64,000 bases of DNA from Symbiodinium natans (taxonomy: Eukaryota > Sar > Dinophyceae > Suessiales > Symbiodiniaceae). Every line of letters begins with the position of its first letter. Position 1 is the first letter of the stretch. Positions 43,933 to 55,739 of the stretch are shown one piece after another. The stretch covers positions 196,501-260,500 of the forward strand of contig CAJNDS010001391.1 in the NCBI GenBank assembly GCA_905221605.1. The letters run 5' to 3'. The position numbers and the translations under genes were made by a program. The notes under the pieces were generated by a model. It saw only the letters and a list, made by a program, of their open reading frames with translations, had not been told where the DNA came from and did no database searches.

Positions 43933-44036
43933 TAGGGTTTAAGGTTTAGGGTTTAGGGTTTAGGGTTTGGGGTTTGGGTTTAGGGTCAGGGTTCAGGGTT
44001 TAGGGGTTAGGGTTGGGGTTTATAGGGTTTAGGGTT
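43933..44036 (+). repeat. Interstitial telomere-like array
   Basis: TTTAGGG units with GGTTTGGGG and GGGTCAGGG variants; G-rich on the plus strand. Confidence 0.88.
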
Positions 44037-44308
44037 AGAGAGGAAAATGGATCTTGTTCTCTGGTTTTCCTCTGTTTCTATAGAAAATAAGGCTAAAAAA
44101 ACAAAAAAAACAAGGGCAAAAAAAGGGTCCCCGAAAATACACCTCATCTTAAAATGGAGAAAGTATAGACAGTATAGAGGCTTTACGAGAAAGTAGAGGT
44201 TTTCCTCACCCTTGTTCCTCGTGTTGGGCTTCGGATCTCGGAGTGGCCGCTCGATGAGGTTTTCCTAGTAAAGACATACCTAAAGTAGAGAAAATAAAGG
44301 TTTTCCCA

Positions 44309-44314
44309 CCCCCG

Positions 44315-44358
<44 letters not shown>
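44309..44358. repeat. Poly(C) tract, about 50 bp
   Basis: A nearly pure C run. The complementary strand could form G-quadruplexes. Its length is also assembly-error prone. Confidence 0.9.
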
Positions 44359-44360
<2 letters not shown>

Positions 44361-44399
44361 CCTCTTCCCCCCCGAAACAAAATATGTTCGCGAAAAAGC

Positions 44400-46060
44400 C
44401 TGCCAATGCATGAAAGCTACGTCACGCCATATGTCGCCATGTATCGTGTAAAGTGTAAAGCTAAGGATAAGTCCGCAACGATCTCTTCGAGGCGCTCATG
44501 GGATCCTGGAGACTCTTCAAGCTGCAGATTCAGATTGAAGTTGGCACAGGAGGCTCTTCTCTGAGTCACTGAACTTCCTCCACTACTGGGAATACGGAGC
44601 CTCCTAGCGACCAGCTCTGGAGCCACTGCCGCCATCGGTGCCAGGCGTCTTGGTCACCCATAAAAGCGTTCATGACCAAACAACTTAAGCACTTCGTGTC
44701 GCAAGAACATACTTCGAACTCGTCGTTCCTTGCACTCTCCGGCAACTCTATGCGGCCTACACGCCTGAGGAAATCAAGGCCCTGTCGCTTCCTTGTTCAG
44801 TTGGAGCGCATGAAGCACTTTCTGTGTCTGTCGATGTCTGCTGATTTGGGATACTTGAAAATATTTGGGATGCTGAAACTCATTTGCAGCTCCAATTGCT
44901 TGAAAAATGACAACGCCTCAGCATAGATTCTGCGTAGAGTGCACGGCGAACTCCTGGAACCCGAGTGATCCCTTGCTCCTTTTGAATTGCGGCAAAATTT
45001 TAAGGCTTGTGCCCGGGCCGCTAGGGCCGCTAGGGCCGCTAGGGCCGCTGGGGTGCTCCGCCGTCACGACCAGCACCTCAGGCTTGAAATGGCTTGAACC
45101 ATGGAGGCCATTCCACGGCCAGGCGGCTCTACAGACATTACAGCTAGAGTTGCACGTCCACCAGCAGCAAGTTCAACTTATAAATTCGAAGGCGCGGAGG
45201 AGAAGCACAGGGCACGCCGCATCCGCGGGCTCTGATTCAGTGTGCAGGACTGTGGCTCTTGCTCGCTCTGCAGCACCCCGTGTCAGTGCCTCTATGCTCT
45301 TACTTTGCTCCATGCAGGCGCTGTTGTGCCTCTCTCGCTCTCTCCTTCTTCTTCTTCTTCTTCTTCTTCTTCTTCTTCTTCTTCTTCTTCTTCTTCTTCT
45401 TCTTCTTCTTCTTCTTCTTCTTCTTCTTCTTCTTCTCGTTCTGCGTCTTGTCCTTCTCCTTTCTGCTCGTTGTGCAGGCACTAGGCGCTCTCTCTTTGTC
45501 TCTCTCTGTCTCTCTCTTTCCCCCTCTTCTTCGTAGTCTTGAGAAGAAATGGCAGATGATAGTGGAACACGGGTGAATCAAACCATCCGAGCAGAGCCCA
45601 AGAAACACCCGCCTTAAACACTCTTTCAAGACTCTTCAGACCTCCTTAGAAAGACCTAGGAAGCTGGGAGCTCGGCGTTGACACTGGTTAGACTTTTCCA
45701 GAGAGGCAACTCCGATAGACACGGAGATGGCCACACAGGGCATCTCTGTGGCAACAGCAGAATTTTGCAAGGTAGGCATTCGCAGGCTGCAGTTCTCGGG
45801 GAGGTCTGTCGATGCCTTTTCGGGTGTCGCGGAATTTCTCCACACCCGAAAAACCCCAAACGCTCTACGCGGCATTGGCGCAGAGAGAGATTTTGGGAGC
45901 TTTTGTATGTGCCCACGCCAAGGGCAGGGAAAGAGGAGACGAAACTGCTTAGGGGAAAGATTTTTGATGGGCACACTGCGTCTCTGTGCTCCGTCTTCCG
46001 CCTTGGAATGGGCGTGAGACGCCTGAAAGGCTGAGGTGTTGCTTCACCCTGTGCCCTTTT
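44400..46060. other. Stretch without recognised gene
   Basis: A short GGGCCGCTA 9-bp repeat occurs near 45014-45053, and a (CTT)n array at 45346-45435. A minus-strand frame near 44659-44560 starting MGDQDAWHRWRQWLQSW is coding-like but unidentified. Confidence 0.4.
45346..45435. repeat. (CTT)n microsatellite
   Basis: About 30 uninterrupted CTT units. Confidence 0.95.
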
Positions 46061-46067
46061 CTTACAA

Positions 46068-49000
46068 AGAGTTAGATACATTTGCTGACATTACCACGGT
46101 CACTGCCAGTCAGATCGACGTAGAATTCGGCACGTACCAAAACCTCAAAGGACAAGGCTGCACGAACGCGGCCTGCCTGAGCCAGTATCTCCCAGTTCAG
46201 TTCATAAGGCTGCAGCAAAACAGCTATCACTGCATACGCCGCACAGAGCAGGTAGCCTTGCAGCCAGTTGGACCTGAAGTCTGTTGCGCAGTGGAACCAG
46301 CTGGGAATCAGTGGGAACCAGGGGGAACCAGGTGGGGAAACAGGCTATGAGATGGTACTAAGGTACCCGAGCGCCCGGCTGGCCATCAACCACCATGGAA
46401 AGCACGACAATGACACTGAGCGTCATCACCTCTGGGCCCACCGACAGGAGCAGCTAGACTTGTAGGAGCAAGAGAGCAGGACCCGTGGATCCACAAGTAA
46501 GAGTCAAGATGCGGTGACGTTGAGGGCACCGAAGTTCAGGTCCATCCTGGGATGCTGCCGGGGGAGAGAGTGGCTTCGAGAGATGCTCTCTGGAAAGGAG
46601 AGCGAGCGAGAGAGAGAGAGAGAGAGAGTGCGCTGAGAAAGTCTGAGACAGCCCCTCCTGCCCCCCCCCCCCCCCCCCAATGAGGCGCCACGGGTCGGCT
46701 TGTCGATGGCCCAGCCGACTAAAACGGAGAAGGGAACGACGAAGAGAGCTATTTGCCTCAAAGCGAACCGCTCTGAGAACATCCGCATCACCCTCACATC
46801 AGCTCAGCTTCTTCGAGTCTTCTCGCTCTTTGCAAAGACATGTGCACAGGGGAGTCCCTCGAGTCCCTCACGTGGAAGAGCCAACTGCGATGCCAATCGA
46901 CAGTCCAGGTTTGTCCTCATCAGCAGAGCCGAGCAGAGGTGCCGTTGCCATAAAAGGAAGAGGATGTGAAGAGGATTGTGAAAGGATGCGCAAGGACGTG
47001 ATAGTCCTGCATGGCAAAGCGAACGGCTGCGGCGTGCTCGCATGCGTTGCCAACGATGGGCAACAGGATGATGCCGATGAAGTGCTCACCTAAGAATCGA
47101 TCTTCTGTGAGATCTTCCATGCGGGAAGTGGTCTCGACCGTCTGGGACAGGCGACTAAGTGCAATACCCATGTGTGCACGTGACGTCATGCTCTCAATCG
47201 AATCTACCTGCATCAAGCACAGGCCGTTGCAAGCAGAGTTCACCCAACATGAGCAGAGCATTCTCAGGCACTGGCGAGTAGCTCGGAACAATAAGCCACA
47301 ACTGCCGTCATGACAAAAAGGAGTACCTGCAGGGAGATTAACTGCAGCGACGATACTCTAGAGCTTCCGGCACCCGGCATCCATGAGTGGTTTGCCCGGC
47401 GCACAGCAGCAGTGGTCACTGATATGGAGCCCTCCTTTGAAACAAGGAGTTTGCGAGGGACGCAGCAAAGCCAGGCAGCTACTCAACTCGAGCCTTGCAG
47501 GCAACATACTTCAAACATTCATCGCTCATCCCTGCCTCCTCCTCCTCATCGTCACCGCCGCTTTCGGCCATGACCTTCAGAGAGGGATCGAACTTGCTCG
47601 TACTGCACTCACTCCGAACAGAGGTCCAAGTAAGGTTTGCAATGGCCACTCTCGTACGTACTCATGGCAGCTCATGGCACTCGAGGCAGGCACAGTTCGA
47701 TGCGTGAACAGCTGGAAAACAATATACCTGCACCGGAAATTCAGAGATGCATGCGGTCAGCAGTCCAGTAGATCCGGTAGCTTGGGGCCACGCGCGACAT
47801 AGGCGGAGATGATGATAATGGAGCATGTCCGCGATATTGGAAGCATGACATCTTCCAATTCCTGGCGGTCCATGTCGTAGTGGTCTTCCAGCATCGTGCC
47901 GAAAACGGTCACCTCCCGTACAAGCTCCATGGCTCTTGAGATCGCATGCTGCATGACACTGCATGACAGTCCAAGTCGACGAAAGGAAAACACTGGAGCG
48001 GCAACCAAGCCAAGCTCAGGAGCGAGCCAACGTGAATGATAAGCACGAGAGCAAGAGCATGGATGTGTTCACCTGGAGCTGCGTGGCAGCAACCCTCGCC
48101 AAACTCGTGCTCAACTCTCTCAACTCTCTCCTCTCTCCCCCGCTGCACTGAGCTGCACTGAGCTGCGCGCCATGGCTCCCAGGATCTTGAAGGTCTGCAC
48201 CTGGCAGCTGGGCTAAGGGCGCTTGTATGCGCTTGTGTTAACTTGTGTTCAGAAGCAGCCAACGATAAGGCTCAGGGATGCTCAGGGATGCTCAGGGATG
48301 CTCAGGGATGCTCAGAAGGCTCAGAAGGCTCAAAGGGGGCCTTCTCAGCCACCATGCTGAAACCCCCGGATGCTTCCTTCTCCAGATCGGCGGCATCCTG
48401 CTGTGCGACTCTGCGAGAGCCTCTGTGTCTCTTGGAGCCAGAAGCTGCCAGAAAAGTGCCCCCAAGAAGGAGCCCAAAAGGAGTCTGGTCCTTGGAGTCG
48501 CTCTTCGCCTTTGCCTGCTCTGCCTTGGAATCCACGTTGACCTCAGCTTGTGCGCCCGTACGGAACGTCAACGACCAAGCGTCCGCAGCCGAGCTGCTAG
48601 TCCACCAAAGAGGAATGACATGCCCAGGACAAGCAGCACGTTGGACAGGACGGAGCCTGGCTCGTACACGGCACCAAAGAAGCCGTAACGATTGCCGCGA
48701 TTCGATCATGACTGGGTGAAACAAACACATCGAAGAGGTGCGGTCAGCAAAACGATGCAAACCCCCGCGAGATGGCGAAAGCTCCAAATATTAACACTGT
48801 ATTGCACCACACATTCCGAGCCCCAGGCCTAGGAGCGTAGCCTTGACCACAGCGTAGAGTCCACCACGAAGCGTCTGCACCTCGGGGGACTCTCAGGGAG
48901 GTGCAGAGAGGGCAGCTGTATCTCGAGTGGGCTCTCGGGCCGTGATGACCATCTCCACAGCGTTCCCGAAGGTGGCCTCTCAAGACTCTCAGCTTGAAAC

Positions 49001-49512
49001 AGGCACTTGCTTATTACACACATAGAAACGCAAAATCTGCGTTCCAAGCCGTGGCTACGCCTGCACTTATCCCTGGTGCGCAGGCTCTCTCAGACGCTGA
49101 AAGGTGCAGAAATAATGACTGCATCTATACTCCTGCTTATCTTTTGAACATGTTTTATATATATATATATACACTGCTCGCTGTTCGTCATGCAGTTACA
49201 TCAATCGGGCCGAGGGGCGTTGATGAGGCCAGCCAGAAGGTCGTTCCGGAGACCGGCCGCCAACTCCTCGCAGCAGAAGATGATACGAGGAATCTGCACG
49301 GGAGAGGCGCAATCCTGTTTTGAATACCTTAAGTGCCATATTGGAACCTCGGTGATGTCTCCCAGAATTTTCGCCATTGGAAGCATCGCCTGGCAAGATC
49401 GAATACTGAAAAGGCTGCTCCGGTGAAGCCTTGCGCTGCAAATCTCTGTTAACCAGGCAGGTCCACGAAGAAGTTTAACCAGAAGGTGTACGCCGGATCC
49501 CACCTCGGCTGA
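46068..49512 (-). CDS. CAX-type Ca2+/H+ antiporter, intron-rich, 5' partial
   Basis: A vacuolar-type cation/proton exchanger that moves Ca2+ into an internal store using the proton gradient. Exons by family order: about 49512-49456 TFWLNFFVDL; 49389-49348 AMLPMAKILGDITE; 49266-49219 ELAAGLRNDLLAGLIN; 48976-48941 ATFGNAVEMVIT, with the first GNAVE ion-binding helix; 48880-48827 VQTLRGGLYAVVKATLLG; 48656-48598 SVLSNVLLVLGMSFLFGG; a charged loop near 48540; about 47849-47794 TCSIIIISAYVA; 47089-47003 FIGIILLPIVGNACEH, with the second, matching GNACE helix; 46757-46697 QIALFVVPFSVLVGWAI; about 46550-46514 MDLNFGALN; 46433-46382 EVMTLSVIVVLSMVVDG; 46272 on SNWLQGYLLCAAYAVIAVL, running to a stop near 46068. 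One helix region between 48500 and 47850 and the extreme N-terminus were not located. Confidence 0.88.
46599..46678. repeat. (GA)n run and poly(C) run in a CAX intron
   Basis: GAGAGAGA at 46607-46628 and a C run at 46660-46678, between the QIALFVVPF and MDLNFG exons. Confidence 0.85.
48269..48335. repeat. Decamer minisatellite CTCAGGGATG
   Basis: Four units of CTCAGGGATG followed by two of CTCAGAAGG, within the CAX gene region. Confidence 0.9.
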
Positions 49513-50900
49513 AACTCACCGCCGACTCCCACATACGCTAAAAGGGGGTTTGCACTGAAGCCTAAGGTCCTGGCGAGCAGAAGTAGGACACGATGCCGAA
49601 AGGAACACAAATCAAGAAGATAGACAGCCTGGCAGCACAAGAATAGCAGAAGAGCCTATGCTGTTGAGAGCACCAAGTCAAAGTCGCGCCAGGCATGCGG
49701 ATGCTTAAAAAGGGCGATGACCCCGGTGCCTGCAATTCAAGACACGGACGAAGTCAAGCCGCAAAGCAACACGGAACCTTCGAAATTCGGCGGTTTCTTC
49801 GCGTTGGTGCCCTTGACGAACCTGCAGCAAATGGTAAGACCACGGCAGGACGCGAAGTGAGCAGCTGCCACAACTCCAAGCTAGAGCGACCGCGGTGGTC
49901 CGGTGGTAGTGTGGCTCACTTGGCGGACCAGCCGTGCCTGGTCGTGTTGTGCCGCTCTCCCCCTCTTCTCATCAACACCTCTCCACCATCCGCCATGGCT
50001 CCAGCGGCTGTTACCGAAACGTGCCAAGACTGTCTTCAACAATCTGAGCACTTTAGTCCAACGCCGCACAAGGCGGGACACATGCTAGAGGGCGCACGAC
50101 GCATACTGTCGCACACAACTTCGAGCTCTTGACTTTGGGCTCAGCTCTCATTGGATGCAATGCGTCATGACGTATGCATGGGACTCAAACATGGATCTCA
50201 ACGGCCGCGGCTGTCAACCCTGCAGCGCACCCTGGCATTGATGTGACGTCGACGTCTACAGCGACCACCGCAACCACCTCTACTGAAACTCAACAGACAA
50301 TTCTGAAGCTTCAGCGAGCTTGCAGTGGGCGTCTTTTTCTCAGCGATGCCGGCTACGGCTGCGGCTGCTGCGACCTCGGCGGCATCTCGGAGTGGGAACT
50401 CTGACTCTCAGTCCTGTCTCGACGAACCAGAGTGCGCGGCTGCCGCTGTCGCTGCGGCGCCTGAGCGGAAAAACAACTCCACAATACTCCACAATACTCC
50501 ACAACGCTGCAGCATTCAGCTGAACATAGCTGAACATCTTGTCGGCTCGTGCCTTCGCCTGCGCCGGCTTCTCCCGCTGTCGCTCGACTCACATCTCTGC
50601 CTGCCCCAGGCAACACCAAGCAGCTGTTCCACGCACCGTTTACGCCCACGAATCCCGCAGTTCGGCGCTCCGCGCTGCCCCTAGGTCGCCCCGGGGCGTA
50701 GGGCCGACGGCGCCGCCAGCATCGCAGAGAGGGGTGCAAAGTCAGTGCAAAGTGTCAGCCAAAAAGAGAGAATCAGAGAACACTCAGAGAACCGTCTCTG
50801 AAGTTCTGAAGAGCCCTCCCTGAGATGCCTTGTTGGGGGGCACTTCGAAGAGGCCAAATTGGAGAGAGGAGGGCACGGAACATCACGGCACATCACGGCA
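49513..50900. other. Stretch without recognised gene
   Basis: This may hold the CAX N-terminus and the 3' end of the next gene. It shows a CTCCACAATA triplication near 50475-50503. No exon was recognised. Confidence 0.4.
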
Positions 50901-50909
50901 CATCCCTTT

Positions 50910-52665
50910 TTGGGGCCCCCAGCCGCTTCCGAGGAGATCTGGACCTGGAACGGGAGCGTCGCCTTCGGCCTCCCGCAGTGCGCGAAACGAATGCTCCGCA
51001 AAAGGGCGGGTGCACGTGGGTCAGTTTCTCAGAGAGTAGCCGCTCCGCAACTCCCAAAGTTTCAACACATGGGAAGATTTCCCTCCCCGCGCCCTCGGCC
51101 CCCTCCCTGTTCCCTCCTCGGCTGGTGGATCTTCGTCTGCTGCGTGACTTGGACCGCTTCCGCCTGTGCCGGAGCACACCACCACAGTCACTGTCACAGT
51201 CACGGCCACAGTTCTGACAATGATGCAGAGCTCCCCAGAAAAGGGCGGCGTTCCAGGAAACCCCAGAGCAGGGCGCACTTTCCATCATCTCGCGCGGTCT
51301 CGGCGCGTGCCTTTGCCGTGTGGTGGCACTGCAAGACCCGCACTGCCGTACATCTTCACTGAAACTGAAGCTTACAGACGCAGACGCAGAGGCGCTGTGA
51401 GAGGGGCCTCCTCTCTGCTTCGATTGGCTTTGGAGACCGTGAGGGTGCTGCCCTGCACAGGTCTAAGTCGAGTTCTTGACTCAAGGGATGTCAGGAGGGA
51501 CTCCTAGAAGGGCCCCGTAAATCTTATTCCCTATATATGACCCCTGTATATACTATACCCTTTATACCCTTTATATACAGTCCCTATTTACATGAGCAGC
51601 CCCGAAATGACCCCTAAATATCCCCGAAGGTCCCTTGTCTGCACTAGAAGTCCAAAAAAGTCTCTGCCTCAAACTTCGTGCCATTCATCTCCTTGATGGC
51701 CTCTGCCACTTCAGAAAGAAGAGAGATGAAGACGACGGATCGGGCATACGGATCATACAACGCCACATGCTCCCCCCCCCGGTTGTGCACCCCCTGTTGC
51801 GCACCTCTTTGGCATCTGTGTCATAGAGAAACCGTACGAAGGCAAAGGGCCGAGGCCTTGCAGAGCGATATGACACAGATGAGAGCAAACATCGGTGTAG
51901 GGTTCGAAAATCTAGGACATAGAGCAGTTTCCCATATGCGCAGCTCCCATCGGCGCAGTTACCCTATAAGGCAGGCTGCCACCGTGGTCGTGCTGGGCCT
52001 GTCAGAAAACCTCTCGCGTGGAACGAAAACGTCTCCGATGTCGCCAAACCTCAGTCAACAAACCACTGAACAGCACGAAGATCGAGCCATCATTAGAACT
52101 GCGCTTGTTCACATTGGGCATATCTGAAGCGCGACGCGTGAAGAGACCAAACTCAGATATTGGAATCAGCAGAGTAAAAGTTTATGAGAGATGACATTCC
52201 ACAAAAGTATTCAGTGCAAAGAAAGCGCCACAAAACATCGTAGGAAACCAGAGGCGAAAGATAAAATGCTAGCAAGGTAAATCACCATAAATTCCTCACA
52301 ACAATCCAGTATGTAGATTGCTAAAACATCAGGATGAACTTCCAGCATTCCAATGTTCGGACAGACTCGGCTGTTTTGTTCGATGAGTTTCCGTGCAACA
52401 TCTGCACAGGCCGCTCTTGGAAGTCAATGGCGATGTGATCTAGCGGGCGACCATAGCACCCTCCTAAAAATGAAGAGGAACTCTTACTCGGGCATGAGAA
52501 TCATGAGAGCATATACAAGATGCTAATCATGCAGCAGCCTCAGAAGACTTCGGATGGTGCAGAGCCGTTTGATCCGTTTGAGCCAGGCCGCTTCTCGAAG
52601 GACTTGCGGAGCTCTTCGGAGGTCCAGTTCTCGGGTATTTGTCCAGTCACGTCGACCTGCCAAGA
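50910..52665 (-). CDS. SR-type splicing factor (RRM + RS), partial
   Basis: An RNA-binding protein of the SR family, expected to act in nuclear pre-mRNA splicing. Minus-strand exons: about 52663-52595 TGQIPENWTSEELRKSFEK (start of an RRM); 51856-51805 RPFAFVRFLYDTDAKE, with the RNP1 octamer-like AFVRF; 51709-51660 VAEAIKEMNGTKFEAE, the RRM C-terminal helix; then RS segments RHRRKRSKSRSRRRSTSR (about 51175-51100) and GGRRRRSRSRSRSPRKR (about 50985-50925). The RNP1 exon joins in frame to VAEAI at GAG|GTGCGC. The RRM segment between 52590 and 51860 is missing, so the first exon's membership is less certain than the rest. Confidence 0.75.
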
Positions 52666-53380
52666 GATCTCTTCTGGCAGAAAGCGATATCTGCTAGAGG
52701 CATCAAGCAATCAAGAAGCAGGCAGACTCAGGCAGACGGTGCCTTCAGTGATGTCCTTAGTCATGCTCATGCTGAACTGCTTCCCTTTGCCAGCATTCAC
52801 AGCATTCACGCTTCAATGCTCGCAATGCTCGTGTGTTGCGACTGCAGACAAGTCTAAATAAAATCCAAAGCTCATCCCCGAGATATCTGGAAGACCACCT
52901 CTGCCATGTTGCTGAAAAACTGCATTGAGCTGACACTGCGCACATCTGCGCACTGCATCCCGCTCTTCCCTCTCGAGCTGCGCATCAAGAACTCAGAGAC
53001 TCAGAGAGCTCAGCAAAGAGAGCCACAGCAGGTGATTCCGGCAGCCTCCAGGTGCCATGGCGCTCAAGAACACCGGGCCCCCCAGCTTCCCCTTCTAGAT
53101 CCCCTCTTTCATAACCCCCTCCTTGACAATGTGAGAGCCGAAGGTTGGAGAACAAGAACCACACCAAAAAACCCATTAAGCGTGGGTGAACATCATGCGA
53201 ACTGTACACTGCACACAGCAGGGGGGGCGATTCGGAGCGCACGTCGCGCACATGCTTTTTAACCTCGACAGCTGACGGCTCCGGGAGGAACAAAGAGTTC
53301 CGCGCCATGTGCGCCGAGGCCGGCGCATCGCACATCTCCCGAGCAGCCTTCGGCCGAGTGTGAAACGTGGGCTGGGGGCC
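52666..53380. other. Intergenic or intronic, nothing recognised
   Basis: No motif, repeat or coherent frame was seen. Confidence 0.4.
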
Positions 53381-53384
53381 CCTC

Positions 53385-54640
53385 AGATGGGGGCCCCTGA
53401 AGTCACTTCAGGATGTCCAGCATCCCACCCTCCGGGCCACCGTACAAGAGCTCCAAGCACCTGGCCAAGAACACACTGCGCGCTCCAGCGGAGAGCGCTT
53501 ATCTTCCTCCTCACTTCCCCTGAAGTGGCGCGCCTGTCTTGCTTCTCCTTCAGCCATTGAGGCATGTCCTGGGGGCTAAACTTCGCGCCCACAAAAAACC
53601 ATCTCGCAGGGCCAGGCTTCCGTCTGTCGTCCTTGCCGCTTCGGCCCGCGTGCTCGCGGATTGCAGCGGTCATCTCCCGAACCCCATGCTCGTTGCCCTC
53701 CGAAAGAACGAAAGAAGAGCTGAGGTGCCAAGGCAACCATGCTATGAGCCATGAGCTGAGCCTCAAAACCCCACTTTTCCAGCACCGGCTTCTGAACTTC
53801 AAAGGCCACGTCCTGGCGAAACACGTGGCTTGGAACAGACTTCAGTCAAGTCAAGACGAGTCGAGATGAACCAAGACAAGTCATATGCCTTGAGGCGCAT
53901 CAGGAAAACGGACCGCTCGAAGCCAGAATCTCGAGCACATTTTCGCACTCGCTCCTCAAGCACCGGACTTGCTTTCGCTGGTTACAACTTACCTTTTTCA
54001 AGAGACCGCAGCAGAGTCCTGAAACCACTTCTGACCTCAGTGGCGCAACTTGGCTAACTTGCGTAACAGGACATGGGATGATGTGGGGCTTGCTGCCTAA
54101 GACACTGAGGGCACTGCCATACGCTGCCGCAAGCTCGTCCATCAGATCTCCAGCCTTGGCAATGAGTATTCCTGAACCCATGGAAAATCCCCGAGCACCC
54201 CAACATGCTGGTATCACATGAAAGAGGCACATCTTGGGCATCTGAGGTACACACCAAGGCGGCTGTCAGGTGGATGTTCCTCTCCAGTGGCCGCGCTGCC
54301 TGCCCACAAGCCGAATCTCGAACAGCCGGGCTCCACGCGATGCAGGCGGAAGGCGAGTCCAGGCGATGCAAGCGAAGCACCGCCTCCAATCCCTTCGGAC
54401 GTGGCTCGGTAGACACCTCTTCAACTGCGAATGCCGTGAGGACTGCCAAGGGCGAGATGGGCACACGGCTTCAACGACTGCATCAAGAATGCTGAACACG
54501 CCGTGACTCCGTGACCTGCATCTGCGATGGTGGCTCCTCGAGCTTCTTGGCTGCCTGCTTCGCGGCGGGTTTCACTCAAAGTCCAAGGGCAACTAAGCTG
54601 CGCCTCTTCTAACTCGCGATCCCTGTCGATGCTGAAGACG
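53385..54640 (-). CDS. Unidentified intron-rich gene
   Basis: Coding-like minus-strand segments are: about 54630-54570 AGVFSIDRDRELEEAQL; about 54190-54090 SGILIAKAGDLMDELAAAYG; about 53970-53910 RCLRSECENVLEILASSG; 53826-53765 RQDVAFEVQKPVLEKWGFE; about 53700-53640 EGNEHGVREMTAAIREHAG; about 53610-53545 WFFVGAKFSPQDMPQWLKEK. The pair KWGFE / GNEHGVREMTAAIREH reads like one continuous helical domain split by an intron. No family can be named. Confidence 0.35.
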
Positions 54641-55048
54641 CCCGCCTTCAAGGAACTCAATTACAATTACAAAAAAGGGAAGTGCAACCGTGCAAGAGGC
54701 GAAGAAAGGGGGAACAGCGCACGGAGAGATGCCTCGAAGGCCTTTCCGAGCATCTCTTGGGTCGACTGGCGGTGCTTGACCCGCGCCACCTTGATCCTGA
54801 CACCGAGGGAGCCGGAGGCCAAGGAAAGTGGAACAGGGCTGATCCTTGTGCCCTTCTTCGGGTTTCTCTGCAGCTTGAAAGCTACATTTACCGTAAGAAC
54901 TTCATATGGTCACGAAAGCGCAAAGACTTTGATCCTTGACATACCAGGACCTCAGGATCCCCCAAACCTCGTTTTGACCCAAGTTGTAAAGAGTCCTCAG
55001 CTCCATTTTGGAGATCATCTTCTTGCTCTTCTTTTGAGGAGGAGGAGG

Positions 55049-55113
55049 AATGGAATGGAATGGAATGGAATGGAATGGAATGGAATGGAATGGAATGGAA
55101 TGGAATGGAATGG
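55049..55113. repeat. (GGAAT)n pentamer array
   Basis: About 13 perfect GGAAT units. Confidence 0.96.
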
Positions 55114-55485
55114 AAACAATTACAAAGCATACAAGACATGTCGTATTGCATCGGCCCCTCCCACCCACCCCCCCCTTTCAATCGCGCCTCTTCCGCTCTG
55201 CCTCACAGTCCCGGAGGATGCGCCGCCGGTCAGGGCCTCCGTGATTGGGGACAAACCTTCTCTCTCTTCTTTGTTTCACACATCCCTCCACGACATCGGG
55301 GCTTCAGGAGGAAGCAGGCCGCTCCTACTGGCACAACCTCTCGCGGTTTTAGGGACAAGCTCAAAAGAGGAGAACATAGAAGAAGGAGCTCACAGCGAAG
55401 GTTTAGGAGAAGGAAGGCTCTCAGCTGCAGGCACCACTGAGCGACATCCTCGAGCTTTGCCAGGGACTCCTCCGCCTTCAACGCT

Positions 55486-55528
55486 CTGAGACGGAGTGAG
55501 ACGGAGTGAGACGGAGTGAGACGGAATG
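55486..55528. repeat. Decamer minisatellite GAGACGGAGT
   Basis: Four units of GAGACGGAGT, the last altered to GAGACGGAAT. Confidence 0.92.
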
Positions 55529-55739
55529 ACGAGATTTGTTTCAGGAACAATTGCCCCCAAGTCCCTCCGCTGGGGCCTCTTTGAACCTGCCGAGGCCCTT
55601 CTCCGCTTGCACCTTCCTGCCATGTCCGTGTCCGGTGCGGTGCAACCGAGTGCGCAATGGAGAAAGCAGTGAACTGAGAAGGCGAGCTTCAAGGAGATTG
55701 AAGTTCATTGAGACGAAGTAGAACTCTCATTTCTGAGCT

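Larger units (their letters stand above)
54641..55700. other. Intergenic with simple repeats
   Basis: No exon was recognised. It holds the (GGAAT)n and decamer repeats listed separately. Confidence 0.45.

Noticed and set aside
55049..55113. Human satellite contamination suggested by (GGAAT)n
   Set aside because: Only about 13 perfect units in an otherwise continuous dinoflagellate-like context; simple-repeat origin is more likely.
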